DNA of 64,000 nucleotides from Niallia taxi (lineage in GTDB: Bacteria; Bacillota; Bacilli; Bacillales; Cytobacillaceae), in the NCBI RefSeq assembly GCF_004005475.1, contig NZ_RZTZ01000001.1:744001-808000 (forward strand), read 5' to 3'. A program made the translations under genes and the position numbers. This document shows, piece by piece, positions 18,627 to 27,633 of this stretch; the stretch's first letter is position 1; each line of letters opens with the position of its first letter. The notes beneath the pieces were generated by a model. It was not told where the DNA came from. It ran no database searches and worked only from the letters and a program-made list of their open reading frames with translations.

Positions 18627-19346
18627 TTATGAAGGGAATTTTTCAAGAATAACAGGATCACTTATTTTTCCATCTTCATCCTGAAAATAAAGGATAAGTG
18701 TGCCATTCTTTGGTAAGCTTGCTTCTTTGATTACAAGCTTCAGCTTAAAGCTCCCTTTTTCACCGACAACTACAGGTTGTTTAGAAATAATTTCCTCATG
18801 ACCATCCTCGACTGTGTAGGTAAGGGATGAATTAGCTTTACCTTCAATTGTGTACATACCTTTTTGGCCACTTGTTTTTATATCGCTAACCATATTCCTT
18901 TCTGGAACCGTTAAACTCGCCTTGGCCGTTACCAGATCTTTGCTGTTTTTTCTTCCTAACAATGTTGCCTTAACAGCGTAATCCCCGCTTGGAACGAATT
19001 CACCATTACTTTTACGATAATTCCACTTTTCCACCCATGTATGTGTGTCACCAGCTTTTAGCTTTAATTCCTGCAATGCCTGCAAGAATGACTTGTTTGC
19101 CGAATAGCGGTAAACCTCTTTTCCACCTTTTTGTCTAATCGATATTTCATATTTTTGTGAGGAAGAGAAAACAAGCTTTAAATCCTTTTCGGATTTATTG
19201 GCAACAGTCATTGTAATTTCTGCATAGTCTTTTTTTGGTTCTGCAGTTACACTAAACTGCAAGTCATTGCCTTGGGCAAATGCCCTAGCCTCACCAAAGG
19301 AAAATAAGGCTAGTACTAGTGCTGCTGCAAATATGGCTCGTAGCAC
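18627..19346 (-). CDS. Secreted BsuPI-domain protein with C-terminal Gmad2-like domain
   Basis: A 239-residue protein with a Sec-type signal peptide (hydrophobic AIFAAALVLALFSF, probable cleavage near AFAQG). Residues about 28-125 resemble BsuPI, the intracellular proteinase inhibitor fold of B. subtilis Ipi, including a GDTHTWVEKW edge strand. Residues about 160-238 resemble the Gmad2 immunoglobulin-like domain found in spore-germination and secreted proteins. It sits where ipi sits in B. subtilis, between yizC and yitT, but that protein is shorter and not secreted. The start is GTG, 11 bases after GGAGG. It is probably co-transcribed with yitT, 17 bases upstream. Confidence 0.78.
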   Translation of the reverse strand: MLRAIFAAALVLALFSFGEARAFAQGNDLQFSVTAEPKKDYAEITMTVANKSEKDLKLVFSSSQKYEISIRQKGGKEVYRYSANKSFLQALQELKLKAGDTHTWVEKWNYRKSNGEFVPSGDYAVKATLLGRKNSKDLVTAKASLTVPERNMVSDIKTSGQKGMYTIEGKANSSLTYTVEDGHEEIISKQPVVVGEKGSFKLKLVIKEASLPKNGTLILYFQDEDGKISDPVILEKFPS

Positions 19347-19363
19347 AGTAGGGACGACCTCCT

Positions 19364-20188
19364 TTATTCTTTTCTGAAGAAGCCGAATATTTCTGTTGTT
19401 TGCACGATGTTAGTAAATGCTTGCGGGTCAACCTCTTTAATGGTCTTCTCCAAGTCATACAATTCATAGCGTGTAACAACAATCATCATCATATCCCTGT
19501 CTTCATTGGAAAAGGCTCCTTTTGCTGGAACCATTGTTATTCCTCTCACTAGCTTCTCATGAATTGCCAGTTTTAATTCATCAGATTTTTTTGTGACAAT
19601 CATTGCAGTCAGCTTTTGATGCCTTGTATGTATCGCGTCAATTACCCTTGTCGAAGCATACAGCGTCACTAATGTATATAAGGCTTTTTCCCATCCGTAG
19701 AGATAGCCTGCAGTTATGATGATAATACTATTTAATGTAAAAAAATAAGTTCCAACAGGCTTGTCCTGCATTCGCGAAAGAATCATTGCAACAATATCCA
19801 TGCCTCCTGTTGAAGCACCAATCTTTAAAGTAATCCCAACACCAACAGCTGCAATAACACCGCCAAAAACAGCATTCAGCAATATATCATCTGAATAGGA
19901 ATGAACCGGCAGAAGCTCCAGAAATAAAGACATAAATGCAACACTAAGGAAGCTATAGCATGTAAATGATTTCCCGACCTTGATCCAGCCTAAAATGGCG
20001 ATAGGTACATTCAGTATAAACAGCAATATTCCTGTTGTAATTGGTGTAACACTTGCAATAAGCTGTGCCACACCAGCAAACCCGCTTGCATAAACATCAG
20101 CAGGTATTAAGAAAAAGTTCATGGCAACAGCATTCAAAAGCGCCCCCACAATTACAACGACTAACTTCTTTGTTAAAGTCCAATACAT
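19364..20188 (-). CDS. yitT: YitT-family membrane protein (DUF2179)
   Basis: A 274-residue protein with five or six predicted membrane helices in the first 185 residues, including the family signature GGxxGVGITLKIGASTGGMDIVA, followed by a soluble C-terminal DUF2179 domain ending with TNIVQTTEIFGFFRK. The transported substrate, if any, is unknown. Its neighbours (DegV protein on one side, BsuPI protein on the other) are as in B. subtilis yitS-yitT-ipi. Confidence 0.9.
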   Translation of the reverse strand: MYWTLTKKLVVVIVGALLNAVAMNFFLIPADVYASGFAGVAQLIASVTPITTGILLFILNVPIAILGWIKVGKSFTCYSFLSVAFMSLFLELLPVHSYSDDILLNAVFGGVIAAVGVGITLKIGASTGGMDIVAMILSRMQDKPVGTYFFTLNSIIIITAGYLYGWEKALYTLVTLYASTRVIDAIHTRHQKLTAMIVTKKSDELKLAIHEKLVRGITMVPAKGAFSNEDRDMMMIVVTRYELYDLEKTIKEVDPQAFTNIVQTTEIFGFFRKE

Positions 20189-20378
20189 ACTAATCCCCCA
20201 GTACTATATTTGCTCCTAACCTTTTAGGATTCATTGTTTTTTTGCATAAGATTTTATAAACTAATGGTATGCACCATTAAAACAAAACATAGGTATACAT
20301 ACCAGCAATCAATATTACCATAATTTCCACTGCATGAAAGTCTTATATTGAAAAAAGACAGAAAGAAGTTGAAGAGAT

Positions 20379-21233
20379 ATGACATATAAAATTATGGCGG
20401 ACAGCGCTTGTGATCTGCCTCTCTCTTATTATGACGATAATGAAGTCATTCTATTTCCATTGAAGGTAAATTTGGAAAACAAAGAGTATGAAGACTTAAA
20501 AACAATCAATCCTAGTGCCGTATATGAAGCGATTCGCAGAGGAGAAGTACCAAAAACCTCCCAGGTTTCGCCGTCTTTGTTTAAGGATGTCTTCACAGAA
20601 ATGGCACAAAATGGGGAAAGCGGTATTTACGTTGCTTTTTCCTCCCAGCTTTCAGGTACATACCAAACGGCGCAAATGATTTATGAGCAAGTACAGGAGG
20701 AGTACCCTGAATTTCAGCTTTCCATTATCGACAGTAAATGTGCATCATTAGGTGCTGGCCTGGCTGTTCAGGAATGTGTTAAGCAAAGACAACTTGGTAA
20801 CGGCTTGGAAGAAGCAGTGAAGCAAGCACGCTTTGTATGTGAGCATATGGAGCATCTGTTTACAGTCGAGGATTTAGAGTACTTGGCTAAGGGCGGCCGT
20901 GTTTCCAAAGCATCTGCTTTTGTTGGAGGCTTACTTCAAATTAAGCCACTTCTTCATGTTGAGGACGGCAAGCTTGTTCCATTGGAAAAAATCCGCGGCA
21001 AAAAGAAGCTTCTGCGCCGTATGCTTGATGTGATGGAGGAGCGCGGGGTTAGCCTTGATACACAGACAATCGCTATCAGCCATGCAGACGATTTAGCGAC
21101 AGCAACTGAACTCAAAGAAGCCATTATGGAACGGTTCCATCCAATTGATGTGTATATTTCTTCGATAGGAGCAGCAGTTGGTTCCCATACTGGTGCAGGA
21201 ACAATTGCCTTGTTCTTTCAAAACAGCAAGTAA
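20379..21233 (+). CDS. yitS: DegV-family fatty-acid-binding protein (YitS-like)
   Basis: A 284-residue DegV-family protein. The family binds a long-chain fatty acid between two domains, and some members (FakB) present fatty acids to the kinase FakA. Visible signatures are the N-terminal DSACDLP, TSQVSPSLF, the SQLSGTYQTA block, LEYLAKGGRVSKA and the C-terminal GAAVGSHTGAGTIALFF. The upstream ribosome site is weak (GAAAGAAG). It is divergent from yitT across a 190-base gap that contains the small inverted repeat GGTAT-AC-ATACC at 20292-20303. Confidence 0.9.
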   Translation: MTYKIMADSACDLPLSYYDDNEVILFPLKVNLENKEYEDLKTINPSAVYEAIRRGEVPKTSQVSPSLFKDVFTEMAQNGESGIYVAFSSQLSGTYQTAQMIYEQVQEEYPEFQLSIIDSKCASLGAGLAVQECVKQRQLGNGLEEAVKQARFVCEHMEHLFTVEDLEYLAKGGRVSKASAFVGGLLQIKPLLHVEDGKLVPLEKIRGKKKLLRRMLDVMEERGVSLDTQTIAISHADDLATATELKEAIMERFHPIDVYISSIGAAVGSHTGAGTIALFFQNSK

Positions 21234-21341
21234 AACAAATCAATCCAGCATGGATGTATTTGCATACTAGCTGCTCCTTTCAGTCATACTATTTAATGTT
21301 CAGGTAGATGAACAGTTTATGAATGGAGGAGTATAAAAACA

Positions 21342-21473
21342 ATGTCAAATACTTCTGATGCTAATAAAAAACCAAATGATAATAATGCACGCTTGGAGCA
21401 CAAAAATGAGCTTCGAGAAAAAAACCGCAAACAAGGTAAACATCAATACAGCAAAAAAACAGATCACCTATAA
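21342..21473 (+). CDS. Small DUF3941-like protein
   Basis: A 43-residue, highly polar and basic protein of the pattern MSNTSxxNKKxNDNNA...HKNELREKNRKQGK and ending YSKKTDHL. I recall this ending for DUF3941, a tiny conserved family of Bacillus, of unknown function. GGAGG is ten bases upstream of the ATG, and a strong terminator follows immediately. It lacks any hydrophobic segment and resembles small spore-core or nucleic-acid-associated proteins in composition only. Confidence 0.72.
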   Translation: MSNTSDANKKPNDNNARLEHKNELREKNRKQGKHQYSKKTDHL

Positions 21474-21474
21474 G

Positions 21475-21505
21475 AAAGGAGCAGCCACAAAGGCTGCTCC
21501 TTTTT
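21475..21505. terminator. Bidirectional terminator
   Basis: A 12-bp stem AAAGGAGCAGCC/GGCTGCTCCTTT with a five-base loop, then TTTTT on the plus strand. It overlaps the stop codon of the convergent cvfB gene and probably serves both. Confidence 0.88.
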
Positions 21506-22379
21506 ATTCGTCTTCCGTCTTTAAATGAGTCCAGCCATCTTCTTGGTAGACTTTATTTTCCTTCATTAACCTTCCAAGCGCTCTCTTGAATGAGCCTTTG
21601 CTCATACCAAATCTCTCTTGGATTTCCTCTGGCATGCTTTTATCAGTATATGGCATCTGGCCTTTTCTTTGTTCTAAATAGGCAAGCACTGTTTTTGAAT
21701 CCTCATCGAGCGCTTCTTCTTTGCGAGGCAATAGCGAAACATTGATTGTTCCATCTTCCTTCACATCAATGATTCGGCCATTAACCTTTTCACCAAGGCG
21801 TGGCTCTATTTTACGCTCTGATTCATGGATGAAGCCTTTAAAGCCTTCAGCAGTATAAATCCAGCTGCCTACCTTTGCAGTCCGGTAAATATGCCCATGT
21901 ATGTTCTTGTTATAGTCAGCTCGTGTGGCTTTAGTCGAAATGCTTTCAATGATAGGGTCTGTCGCAGGCTTTACATAAAGCAAATTATTGCGGTCTACCC
22001 TTAATGTAATATAGAGCAAATCTCCCACCTCTGGCCACACCTCTTCATGAACAGGTAAATCATCCTCGCCAAGAAGCATGTCCTTTTTCAAACCAATATC
22101 AAAAAAGCAGCCAAGCCCTTCTTTTATATCCGCTACCTTCACCCAATCATATTCTCCTACTGAAATGGATGGGATATTCGTGCTTGAGCATGCTCTTCCT
22201 TGGGAATCTGTATAAATAAACACACGAATTTCATCCCCAATTTCAAACTTCTGATCTGTCTCACTAAAATGAAGCAGAACGTCTTCTCCCTCTTCTTCTA
22301 GAGTCAGAAAATATCCAAATGATGCTTCCCTTGCGACCGTCAGTATTTCTACACGACCTATGTAATCTCTTAACGCCAC
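21504..22379 (-). CDS. cvfB: CvfB / YitL S1-domain RNA-binding regulator
   Basis: A 291-residue protein made of several S1-like OB folds followed by a winged-helix domain (about 225-290, ending YQEDGWTHLK), the architecture of CvfB, which binds RNA and affects virulence gene expression in staphylococci. The start MALRDYIGRVEILTV and the segment GFKGFIHESE are typical. The position next to yajQ equals yitL-yitK of B. subtilis. Its exact targets in this organism are unknown. Confidence 0.9.
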   Translation of the reverse strand: MALRDYIGRVEILTVAREASFGYFLTLEEEGEDVLLHFSETDQKFEIGDEIRVFIYTDSQGRACSSTNIPSISVGEYDWVKVADIKEGLGCFFDIGLKKDMLLGEDDLPVHEEVWPEVGDLLYITLRVDRNNLLYVKPATDPIIESISTKATRADYNKNIHGHIYRTAKVGSWIYTAEGFKGFIHESERKIEPRLGEKVNGRIIDVKEDGTINVSLLPRKEEALDEDSKTVLAYLEQRKGQMPYTDKSMPEEIQERFGMSKGSFKRALGRLMKENKVYQEDGWTHLKTEDE

Positions 22380-22433
22380 GTTAATGTCCTCCTTGATTTT
22401 TTCATCTATCGTAAACTGATTTACACACTAAAG

Positions 22434-22462
22434 TTGTTACAACTGATTTATTTTACTATAAT
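22434..22462 (+). promoter_or_regulatory. Promoter of yajQ
   Basis: TTGTTA (22434-22439), a 17-base spacer and TATAAT (22457-22462). The -35 lies inside the small palindrome GTTGT-T-ACAAC. Confidence 0.75.
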
Positions 22463-22517
22463 ACAGACATAAAAGGAAATGGGGAAAAGCCCCATCACTA
22501 ACCAGGAGGTATTAAAT

Positions 22518-23009
22518 ATGTCTAAAGAAAGCTCATTTGACATTGTTTCAAAGGTAGATTTGGCAGAGGTGTCTAACGCTGTACAAATCGCAATGAAGGA
22601 AATTCAAACACGCTATGATTTTAAAGGCAGCAAAAGTAATATTACATTAGAAAAGGAAGAGCTTGTGCTTCTGTCAGACGATGAATATAAATTAGAGCAG
22701 CTTAAGGATGTTCTAATCAGCAAAATGTTCAAGCGTAATATCCCTATTAAAAACTTAGATTATGGCAAGATTGAAGGCGCATCTGGTGGTACTGTCCGCC
22801 AACGTGCAAAACTGGTACAAGGTATTGACAGAGACAATGCAAAAATCATCAATACGCTTATCAAAAACAGCGGTTTGAAAATCAAAAGCCAACAGCAGGA
22901 TGACCAAATCCGTGTAACCGCAAAAAGCCGTGATGATCTGCAAAAAATTATCGCAGCCGTTAAAGAAGCAAAACTTACAATCGACGTACAGTTTGTGAAT
23001 TACAGATAA
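22518..23009 (+). CDS. yajQ: YajQ-family nucleotide-binding protein
   Basis: A 163-residue YajQ/DUF520 protein (YitK in B. subtilis) with two ferredoxin-like domains. [22 protein letters not shown] and [20 protein letters not shown] are family signatures. Homologues bind nucleotides, including cyclic-di-GMP in some bacteria. The start is the ATG at 22518, seven bases after AGGAGG. An in-frame ATG at 22479 has no ribosome site. It ends at a clear terminator. Confidence 0.95.
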   Translation: MSKESSFDIVSKVDLAEVSNAVQIAMKEIQTRYDFKGSKSNITLEKEELVLLSDDEYKLEQLKDVLISKMFKRNIPIKNLDYGKIEGASGGTVRQRAKLVQGIDRDNAKIINTLIKNSGLKIKSQQQDDQIRVTAKSRDDLQKIIAAVKEAKLTIDVQFVNYR

Positions 23010-23016
23010 TACATGC

Positions 23017-23044
23017 CTGGCCAATTTATTGGCCAGTTTTTTTT
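23017..23044 (+). terminator. Terminator of yajQ
   Basis: Stem CTGGCCAAT/ATTGGCCAG with a very short loop, followed by eight T residues. Confidence 0.88.
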
Positions 23045-23128
23045 GTCTCCTGAATTTTCCATGTTTATCCTTGTCCATAAGGGAAAAATAGACAACAGAT
23101 AACCAAAATGGAAAAGGAGTTGTTTTAT

Positions 23129-24001
23129 ATGAGTTCAAACAATCAGCAGGAAAATCAAACGTTTCCCCCACAGCATCAAAACCAACAGCCAGGTATTGAA
23201 AGTGAAATGAATCCTTTGCCAACAAGTGTGAGCCCTAATTATAAAGGCTCAGGCAAGCTTACAGGTAAGACAGCCATCATAACTGGTGGTGACAGCGGCA
23301 TCGGCCGTTCTGTTGCAATCTATTATGCAAAAGAAGGTGCTAATATCGCAATCGTGTACTTAAATGAACATGACGATGCTGACAAAACGAAGGAATTAGT
23401 GGAAGCAGAAGGTGTTAAATGCATTACATTAGCGGGCGATGTCGGTGAAGAAGATTTTTGCCAAAAGGTTGTAGCCGAAACAATCAGTGCCTTCGGTTCC
23501 TTGAATATTCTAGTGAATAATGCGGCAGAGCAGCACCCTCAGGACAGCCTGCTGGACATCACTGCTACACAATTGGAAAGAACTTTCCGAACAAATATTT
23601 TCTCGATGTTCTTTTTGACAAAAGCTGCTCTTCCCCACTTAACGTCTGGTGACAGCATTATTAATACAACATCTATCACAGCCTATAAGGGGAATGAAAC
23701 ACTGCTTGATTATTCTTCAACAAAGGGTGCCATTACTTCCTTTACTCGCTCCCTATCACAATCCTTAGCGACACAAGGAATTCGCGTAAACGGTGTTGCA
23801 CCAGGTCCAATCTGGACACCACTGATACCATCAACCTTTGACAGTGAAAAGGTTTCCCAATTCGGCACAGACACACCATTCGGGCGTGCTGGCCAGCCTA
23901 GTGAACTAGCACCGGCGTATGTGTATTTAGCAAGTGAGGATTCCACTTACGTCAGCGGTCAAATTATCCATGTTAACGGAGGATATGTCGTTAACGGGTA
24001 A
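23129..24001 (+). CDS. SDR oxidoreductase of the YdaD/YhdF general-stress type
   Basis: A 290-residue NAD(P)-dependent short-chain dehydrogenase. A glutamine/proline-rich leader of about 45 residues precedes the Rossmann motif TGGDSGIG (52-59). Then come NNAAEQHPQ and the catalytic Y195-x3-K199 in DYSSTKG. The leader and the NNAAEQHP motif are typical of the YdaD/YhdF/YhxC group of Bacillus, several of which belong to the general stress regulon. I chose the ATG at 23129, nine bases after AGGAG. The substrate is unknown. Confidence 0.9.
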   Translation: MSSNNQQENQTFPPQHQNQQPGIESEMNPLPTSVSPNYKGSGKLTGKTAIITGGDSGIGRSVAIYYAKEGANIAIVYLNEHDDADKTKELVEAEGVKCITLAGDVGEEDFCQKVVAETISAFGSLNILVNNAAEQHPQDSLLDITATQLERTFRTNIFSMFFLTKAALPHLTSGDSIINTTSITAYKGNETLLDYSSTKGAITSFTRSLSQSLATQGIRVNGVAPGPIWTPLIPSTFDSEKVSQFGTDTPFGRAGQPSELAPAYVYLASEDSTYVSGQIIHVNGGYVVNG

Positions 24002-24014
24002 AAAATTTTTCAGT

Positions 24015-24057
24015 AAAAGCCGTCTATCGAATTAACATTCGACAGACGGCTTTTTTA
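24015..24057 (+). terminator. Terminator of the SDR gene
   Basis: A long imperfect stem (AAAAGCCGTCT-TCGAA paired with TTCGA-AGACGGCTTTT) with a six-base loop and a T tail. Confidence 0.88.
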
Positions 24058-24162
24058 TTGAAACTCTCCCTGCTTTTTTTGTTTTGCTCATTTAAACAAA
24101 TTAACTAACTTTTTTCCGATAATTATTTACTTTTACATATAACCATGTTATTGTACTAATTG

Positions 24163-24189
24163 TAATTCCTATTTAACCTATAGGGATTA
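24163..24189. promoter_or_regulatory. Inverted repeat upstream of tcyP, candidate operator
   Basis: TAATTCCTAT (24163-24172) and ATAGGGATTA (24180-24189) form a 10-bp inverted repeat with one mismatch around a seven-base spacer, about 35-60 bases before the tcyP start. Cystine uptake genes of Bacillus are repressed by CymR. I cannot confirm that this is a CymR site. A TTGTAC at 24151 could be a -35, which would place the repeat over the core promoter. Confidence 0.4.
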
Positions 24190-24224
24190 ATGAAATTATA
24201 CATATATAATAGGGGGAAACTACT

Positions 24225-25628
24225 TTGGACATATTTTTAACGGTTGTTAATATTGTCGTTTTATTAGTTTTACTTGGTGTTTTATACTATATGCAAAAAA
24301 AACACGTATCCTTCTCAAAACGTGTTTTTACAGGGCTAGGCCTTGGTGTTTTATTCGGAATTATTCTCCAATTAATTTATGAGCCAACATCAGAAGTGGT
24401 TGTTCAGTCAAATGACTGGTTCAGCCTTATTGGAAGCGGATATGTGAAGCTTCTGCAAATGATCGTTATGCCGCTAGTCTTTATTTCAATTATTTCTGCT
24501 TTCACTCGCTTGAAAAAAGCAAGCAATATTGGAAAAATCAGTGGTTTAGTTATCGGAACATTATTAATAACTACTGCTATCTCTGCAGGAATCGGGATTG
24601 CTGCTGCAGTCGGATTTGATTTAAAAGCCATCGACATTACGTCTGGCGATGCAGAAGCGCTTCGTGGTCAGCAGCTTGAGGAAACCTTAACAACTGTGGA
24701 AAGCACAACAATTCCACAAAAGGTGCTTGAATTCCTGCCAGCAAATCCATTCTCAGACTTAACTGGAGCTCGCCCCACTTCCACTATCGCAGTCGTAATC
24801 TTTGCTGCATTTGTTGGAGTAGCCTTACTTGGTATTAAACGTAAAAATCCAGAGCAAGCGGCGTTCTTCGAAAAAATCGTTGATGCTGTTTACACGGTTA
24901 TCATGCGTATCGTTACATTAGTCTTGCGCTTGACTCCATATGGAATTCTTGCATTAATGGCAAAAACAATGGCAGGCAGCAACCTTGATGCCATCGTAAA
25001 ATTAGGTAAGTTTGTTATCGCCTCTTATGTGGCACTTATTGCAATGTTTATCGTTCATTTAATCATTCTTGCTGCTCTGAAATTAAGTCCAGCTAAATAT
25101 GTGAAGAAGGTACTTCCTGTCCTTTCATTCGCATTTACATCACGTACTAGTGCAGGAACATTGCCATTGAACATTGATGCACAAAAATCTAAATTAGGTG
25201 TTTCTGAAGCAATCGCAAACTTCTCTGCTTCATTCGGTGTGTCAATCGGCCAAAACGGCTGTGCAGGTATCTATCCTGCAATGGTAGCTGTTATGATCGC
25301 ACCAACTATTGGGATTGATCCATTGTCACCAAGCTTTATTATTTCCTTGATCCTTGTTGTAATGCTTAGCTCATTTGGAGTTGCAGGTGTTGGTGGTGGA
25401 GCAACATTCGCTACATTGATTGTTCTGTCCACACTTAACATGCCTGTTGCACTAGCTGGATTATTAATCTCTGTTGAACCATTAATCGACATGGGGCGTA
25501 CTGCCTTGAACGTCAGCGGTTCTATGGTATCTGGTGTTGTTGCAAGTAAAGCATTAGGTGAACTAGACAAGGACACTTACAACAAAGATATTGACCTAAA
25601 TTCTCCTTCTAGCAGCACTGCTGTATAA
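24225..25628 (+). CDS. tcyP: L-cystine sodium symporter TcyP
   Basis: A 467-residue member of the dicarboxylate/amino-acid:cation symporter (DAACS) family, with about eight to ten membrane segments plus two re-entrant loops. The motif AFTSRTSAGTLPLNI and IGQNGCAGIYPAMVAVM are characteristic of TcyP-type cystine transporters as opposed to glutamate carriers. The start codon is TTG, preceded by a GGGGGA ribosome site. The gene is monocistronic, with an inverted repeat upstream and a terminator downstream. Confidence 0.92.
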   Translation: MDIFLTVVNIVVLLVLLGVLYYMQKKHVSFSKRVFTGLGLGVLFGIILQLIYEPTSEVVVQSNDWFSLIGSGYVKLLQMIVMPLVFISIISAFTRLKKASNIGKISGLVIGTLLITTAISAGIGIAAAVGFDLKAIDITSGDAEALRGQQLEETLTTVESTTIPQKVLEFLPANPFSDLTGARPTSTIAVVIFAAFVGVALLGIKRKNPEQAAFFEKIVDAVYTVIMRIVTLVLRLTPYGILALMAKTMAGSNLDAIVKLGKFVIASYVALIAMFIVHLIILAALKLSPAKYVKKVLPVLSFAFTSRTSAGTLPLNIDAQKSKLGVSEAIANFSASFGVSIGQNGCAGIYPAMVAVMIAPTIGIDPLSPSFIISLILVVMLSSFGVAGVGGGATFATLIVLSTLNMPVALAGLLISVEPLIDMGRTALNVSGSMVSGVVASKALGELDKDTYNKDIDLNSPSSSTAV

Positions 25629-25637
25629 TGAAACATC

Positions 25638-25672
25638 AAACCATGCATTGATTTAAATGCCTGGTTTTTTTT
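25638..25672 (+). terminator. Terminator of tcyP
   Basis: Stem AACCA-GCAT/ATGC-TGGTT with one mismatch, followed by eight T residues. Confidence 0.8.
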
Positions 25673-25751
25673 GTCTTCTTTTCCTTATAGGTTTTCATCA
25701 AATTGGCTACACTGGTGACAAATAACTTGTAAGAAAAAGGAGAGTAGGATA

Positions 25752-27512
25752 ATGATTGATTTGGCCTCCATCTATCATCGGACAGGAGATAATTATTGCT
25801 ATCTTTATCAAGATGATATTTTCCACATTCGTATTCGGACAAAAAAAGGAAACGTGCAGGCCATCACTTTACTATATGGTGACCAATATGACTTTGCTGG
25901 ACACAGATGGCAAACTTTCTTTCTCGACATGCAAAGAACAGGCTCTGACAAGCTGCATGATTATTGGCAAGCCTCCATTAAAGATAAACAAAAACGGTTG
26001 CGCTACGGCTTTATCATTAAACAGGGAGATGAGCAAATTACCTTTACAGAAAAAGGCTTCTTTCCATTTATTCCTGAGGACCCTGGGTATTATTTTTGTT
26101 TCCCTTATATCCATAAAACAGAATTATTTAAACCGCCAAGCTGGGTGAAAGAAACAATTTGGTATCAAATATTTCCTGAACGATTCCGTAATGGCGATCC
26201 TGACAGAAATCCGCAGGAAATTGCTGGCTGGGGGCAGGATGAACCAGCCATTTCCAACTATTTCGGCGGGGATTTGCAAGGTATTATTAACTCTTTAGAT
26301 TATCTGCAAGATTTAGGAATTACAGGCATTTACTTAACACCAATCTTCTACGCTAATTCCAATCATAAATATAATACAATTGACTATTTGCAAATTGACC
26401 CCCACTTCGGAGACATCAGCCTATTAAAACGACTTGTCCATGAATGCCATAACAGGGGTATTCGTGTGATGCTGGATGCTGTTTTCAACCATTGCGGCTA
26501 TCTGTTTCCTCCTTTTCAGGATGTGTTGGAAAAAGGAGACCAATCTGCATATAAGGACTGGTTTCATGTTCATCAATTTCCTTTGAAGGAAGGCTCTGCT
26601 TTCCATTATGAGACATTCGGCTTCTATGAGGATATGCCAAAGCTAAATACTGCGAACAAAGCGGTTAAAGATTATTTATTAAATGTTGCTGAATTTTGGA
26701 TTAGGGAATGTGATATCGACGGCTGGCGGCTCGATGTTGCCAATGAGGTTGACCATGCCTTTTGGCGGGAGTTTCGCTCTCGTGTTAAAGCAATAAAACC
26801 AGATTGCTTTATATTAGGAGAGGTTTGGCATGACTCGATGCCATGGCTTCGGGGAGAGCAATTTGATTCTGTTATGAATTATCCTTTTCTCTCGAAATCC
26901 CTGCAATTTTTTGCTTATGACATGATTCAGGCGAAGGATTTCGTAGAAGATATGACTTCCATTATTCAAGCATATCCAGCCAATGTGAATGAGGTCCTCT
27001 TCAATATTATTGGCAGCCATGATACACCAAGAGTCTTCCAGGAAACTGGATTTAGGCTAGAAAAGATAAAAATGCTATTTACCTTTTTATTTACTTTTCC
27101 TGGGACTCCCTGCATATATTATGGAGATGAAATCGGACTTGACGGCGGGAGTGATCCTGGCTGCAGAAAGTGCATGGAATGGGACAGCGAAAAACAAAAC
27201 CTAGAATTAAAGGATTACATAAAAAAACTAATCGAAATACGGAAATCTACTGCTTTGCTCTCAGGCAGCTCTAGTTTCTATTTTCTGAAAGAACTTGAGA
27301 ATTGTATTGCTTATTATCACAGAGAAGAAAATGAAATAATGATGACGGTCATTAATAATAACAATCATGATGTGAGCTACCCACTTCCCTTCCCGCTGAA
27401 AGGAAAAAAGTTAACAATGCCTATGACCTGTCAGGAGTATGCTGCTGAATCTCATGATTTAACCGTAAATCTAGGAGCATACGAAAGTATCCTCCTCCAT
27501 TTTTCTGTATAG
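25752..27512 (+). CDS. Neopullulanase / cyclomaltodextrinase-type GH13 enzyme
   Basis: A 586-residue alpha-amylase-family enzyme without signal peptide. An N-terminal CBM34-type beta domain (about 1-125) precedes the catalytic barrel. WYQIFPERFRNGD and DAVFNHCG are the conserved regions, and the triad is D328 (WRLDVANE), E357 (LGEVWHD) and D424 (SHDTPR). The N-domain plus this length fits intracellular GH13_20 enzymes (maltogenic amylase, cyclomaltodextrinase, neopullulanase) that cut imported maltodextrins or cyclodextrins. Which activity dominates cannot be read from the sequence. No maltose transporter is nearby. AAAGGAG precedes the start. Confidence 0.92.
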   Translation: MIDLASIYHRTGDNYCYLYQDDIFHIRIRTKKGNVQAITLLYGDQYDFAGHRWQTFFLDMQRTGSDKLHDYWQASIKDKQKRLRYGFIIKQGDEQITFTEKGFFPFIPEDPGYYFCFPYIHKTELFKPPSWVKETIWYQIFPERFRNGDPDRNPQEIAGWGQDEPAISNYFGGDLQGIINSLDYLQDLGITGIYLTPIFYANSNHKYNTIDYLQIDPHFGDISLLKRLVHECHNRGIRVMLDAVFNHCGYLFPPFQDVLEKGDQSAYKDWFHVHQFPLKEGSAFHYETFGFYEDMPKLNTANKAVKDYLLNVAEFWIRECDIDGWRLDVANEVDHAFWREFRSRVKAIKPDCFILGEVWHDSMPWLRGEQFDSVMNYPFLSKSLQFFAYDMIQAKDFVEDMTSIIQAYPANVNEVLFNIIGSHDTPRVFQETGFRLEKIKMLFTFLFTFPGTPCIYYGDEIGLDGGSDPGCRKCMEWDSEKQNLELKDYIKKLIEIRKSTALLSGSSSFYFLKELENCIAYYHREENEIMMTVINNNNHDVSYPLPFPLKGKKLTMPMTCQEYAAESHDLTVNLGAYESILLHFSV

Positions 27513-27555
27513 CAGGATTTAAGGAAAGCTCCTCCTTTCATCCTGCTTCTTCTTT
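27511..27555 (+). terminator. Terminator of the GH13 gene
   Basis: The stem AGCAGGAT/ATCCTGCT encloses a second short stem AAGGA/TCCTT. A T-rich tail (TCTTCTTTAT) follows the stop codon. Confidence 0.65.
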
Positions 27556-27633
27556 ATCTTGGAAAAAATATCTTGTTTAACACTTATAATAGTACTATCA
27601 TTTACTATTATAATCTCACTAAGGAGGACTTTT

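Noticed and set aside
22755-23225. Minus-strand open frame of 156 codons opposite yajQ and the SDR start.
   Set aside because: It is antisense to two clear genes and crosses the yajQ terminator. No ribosome site was seen.
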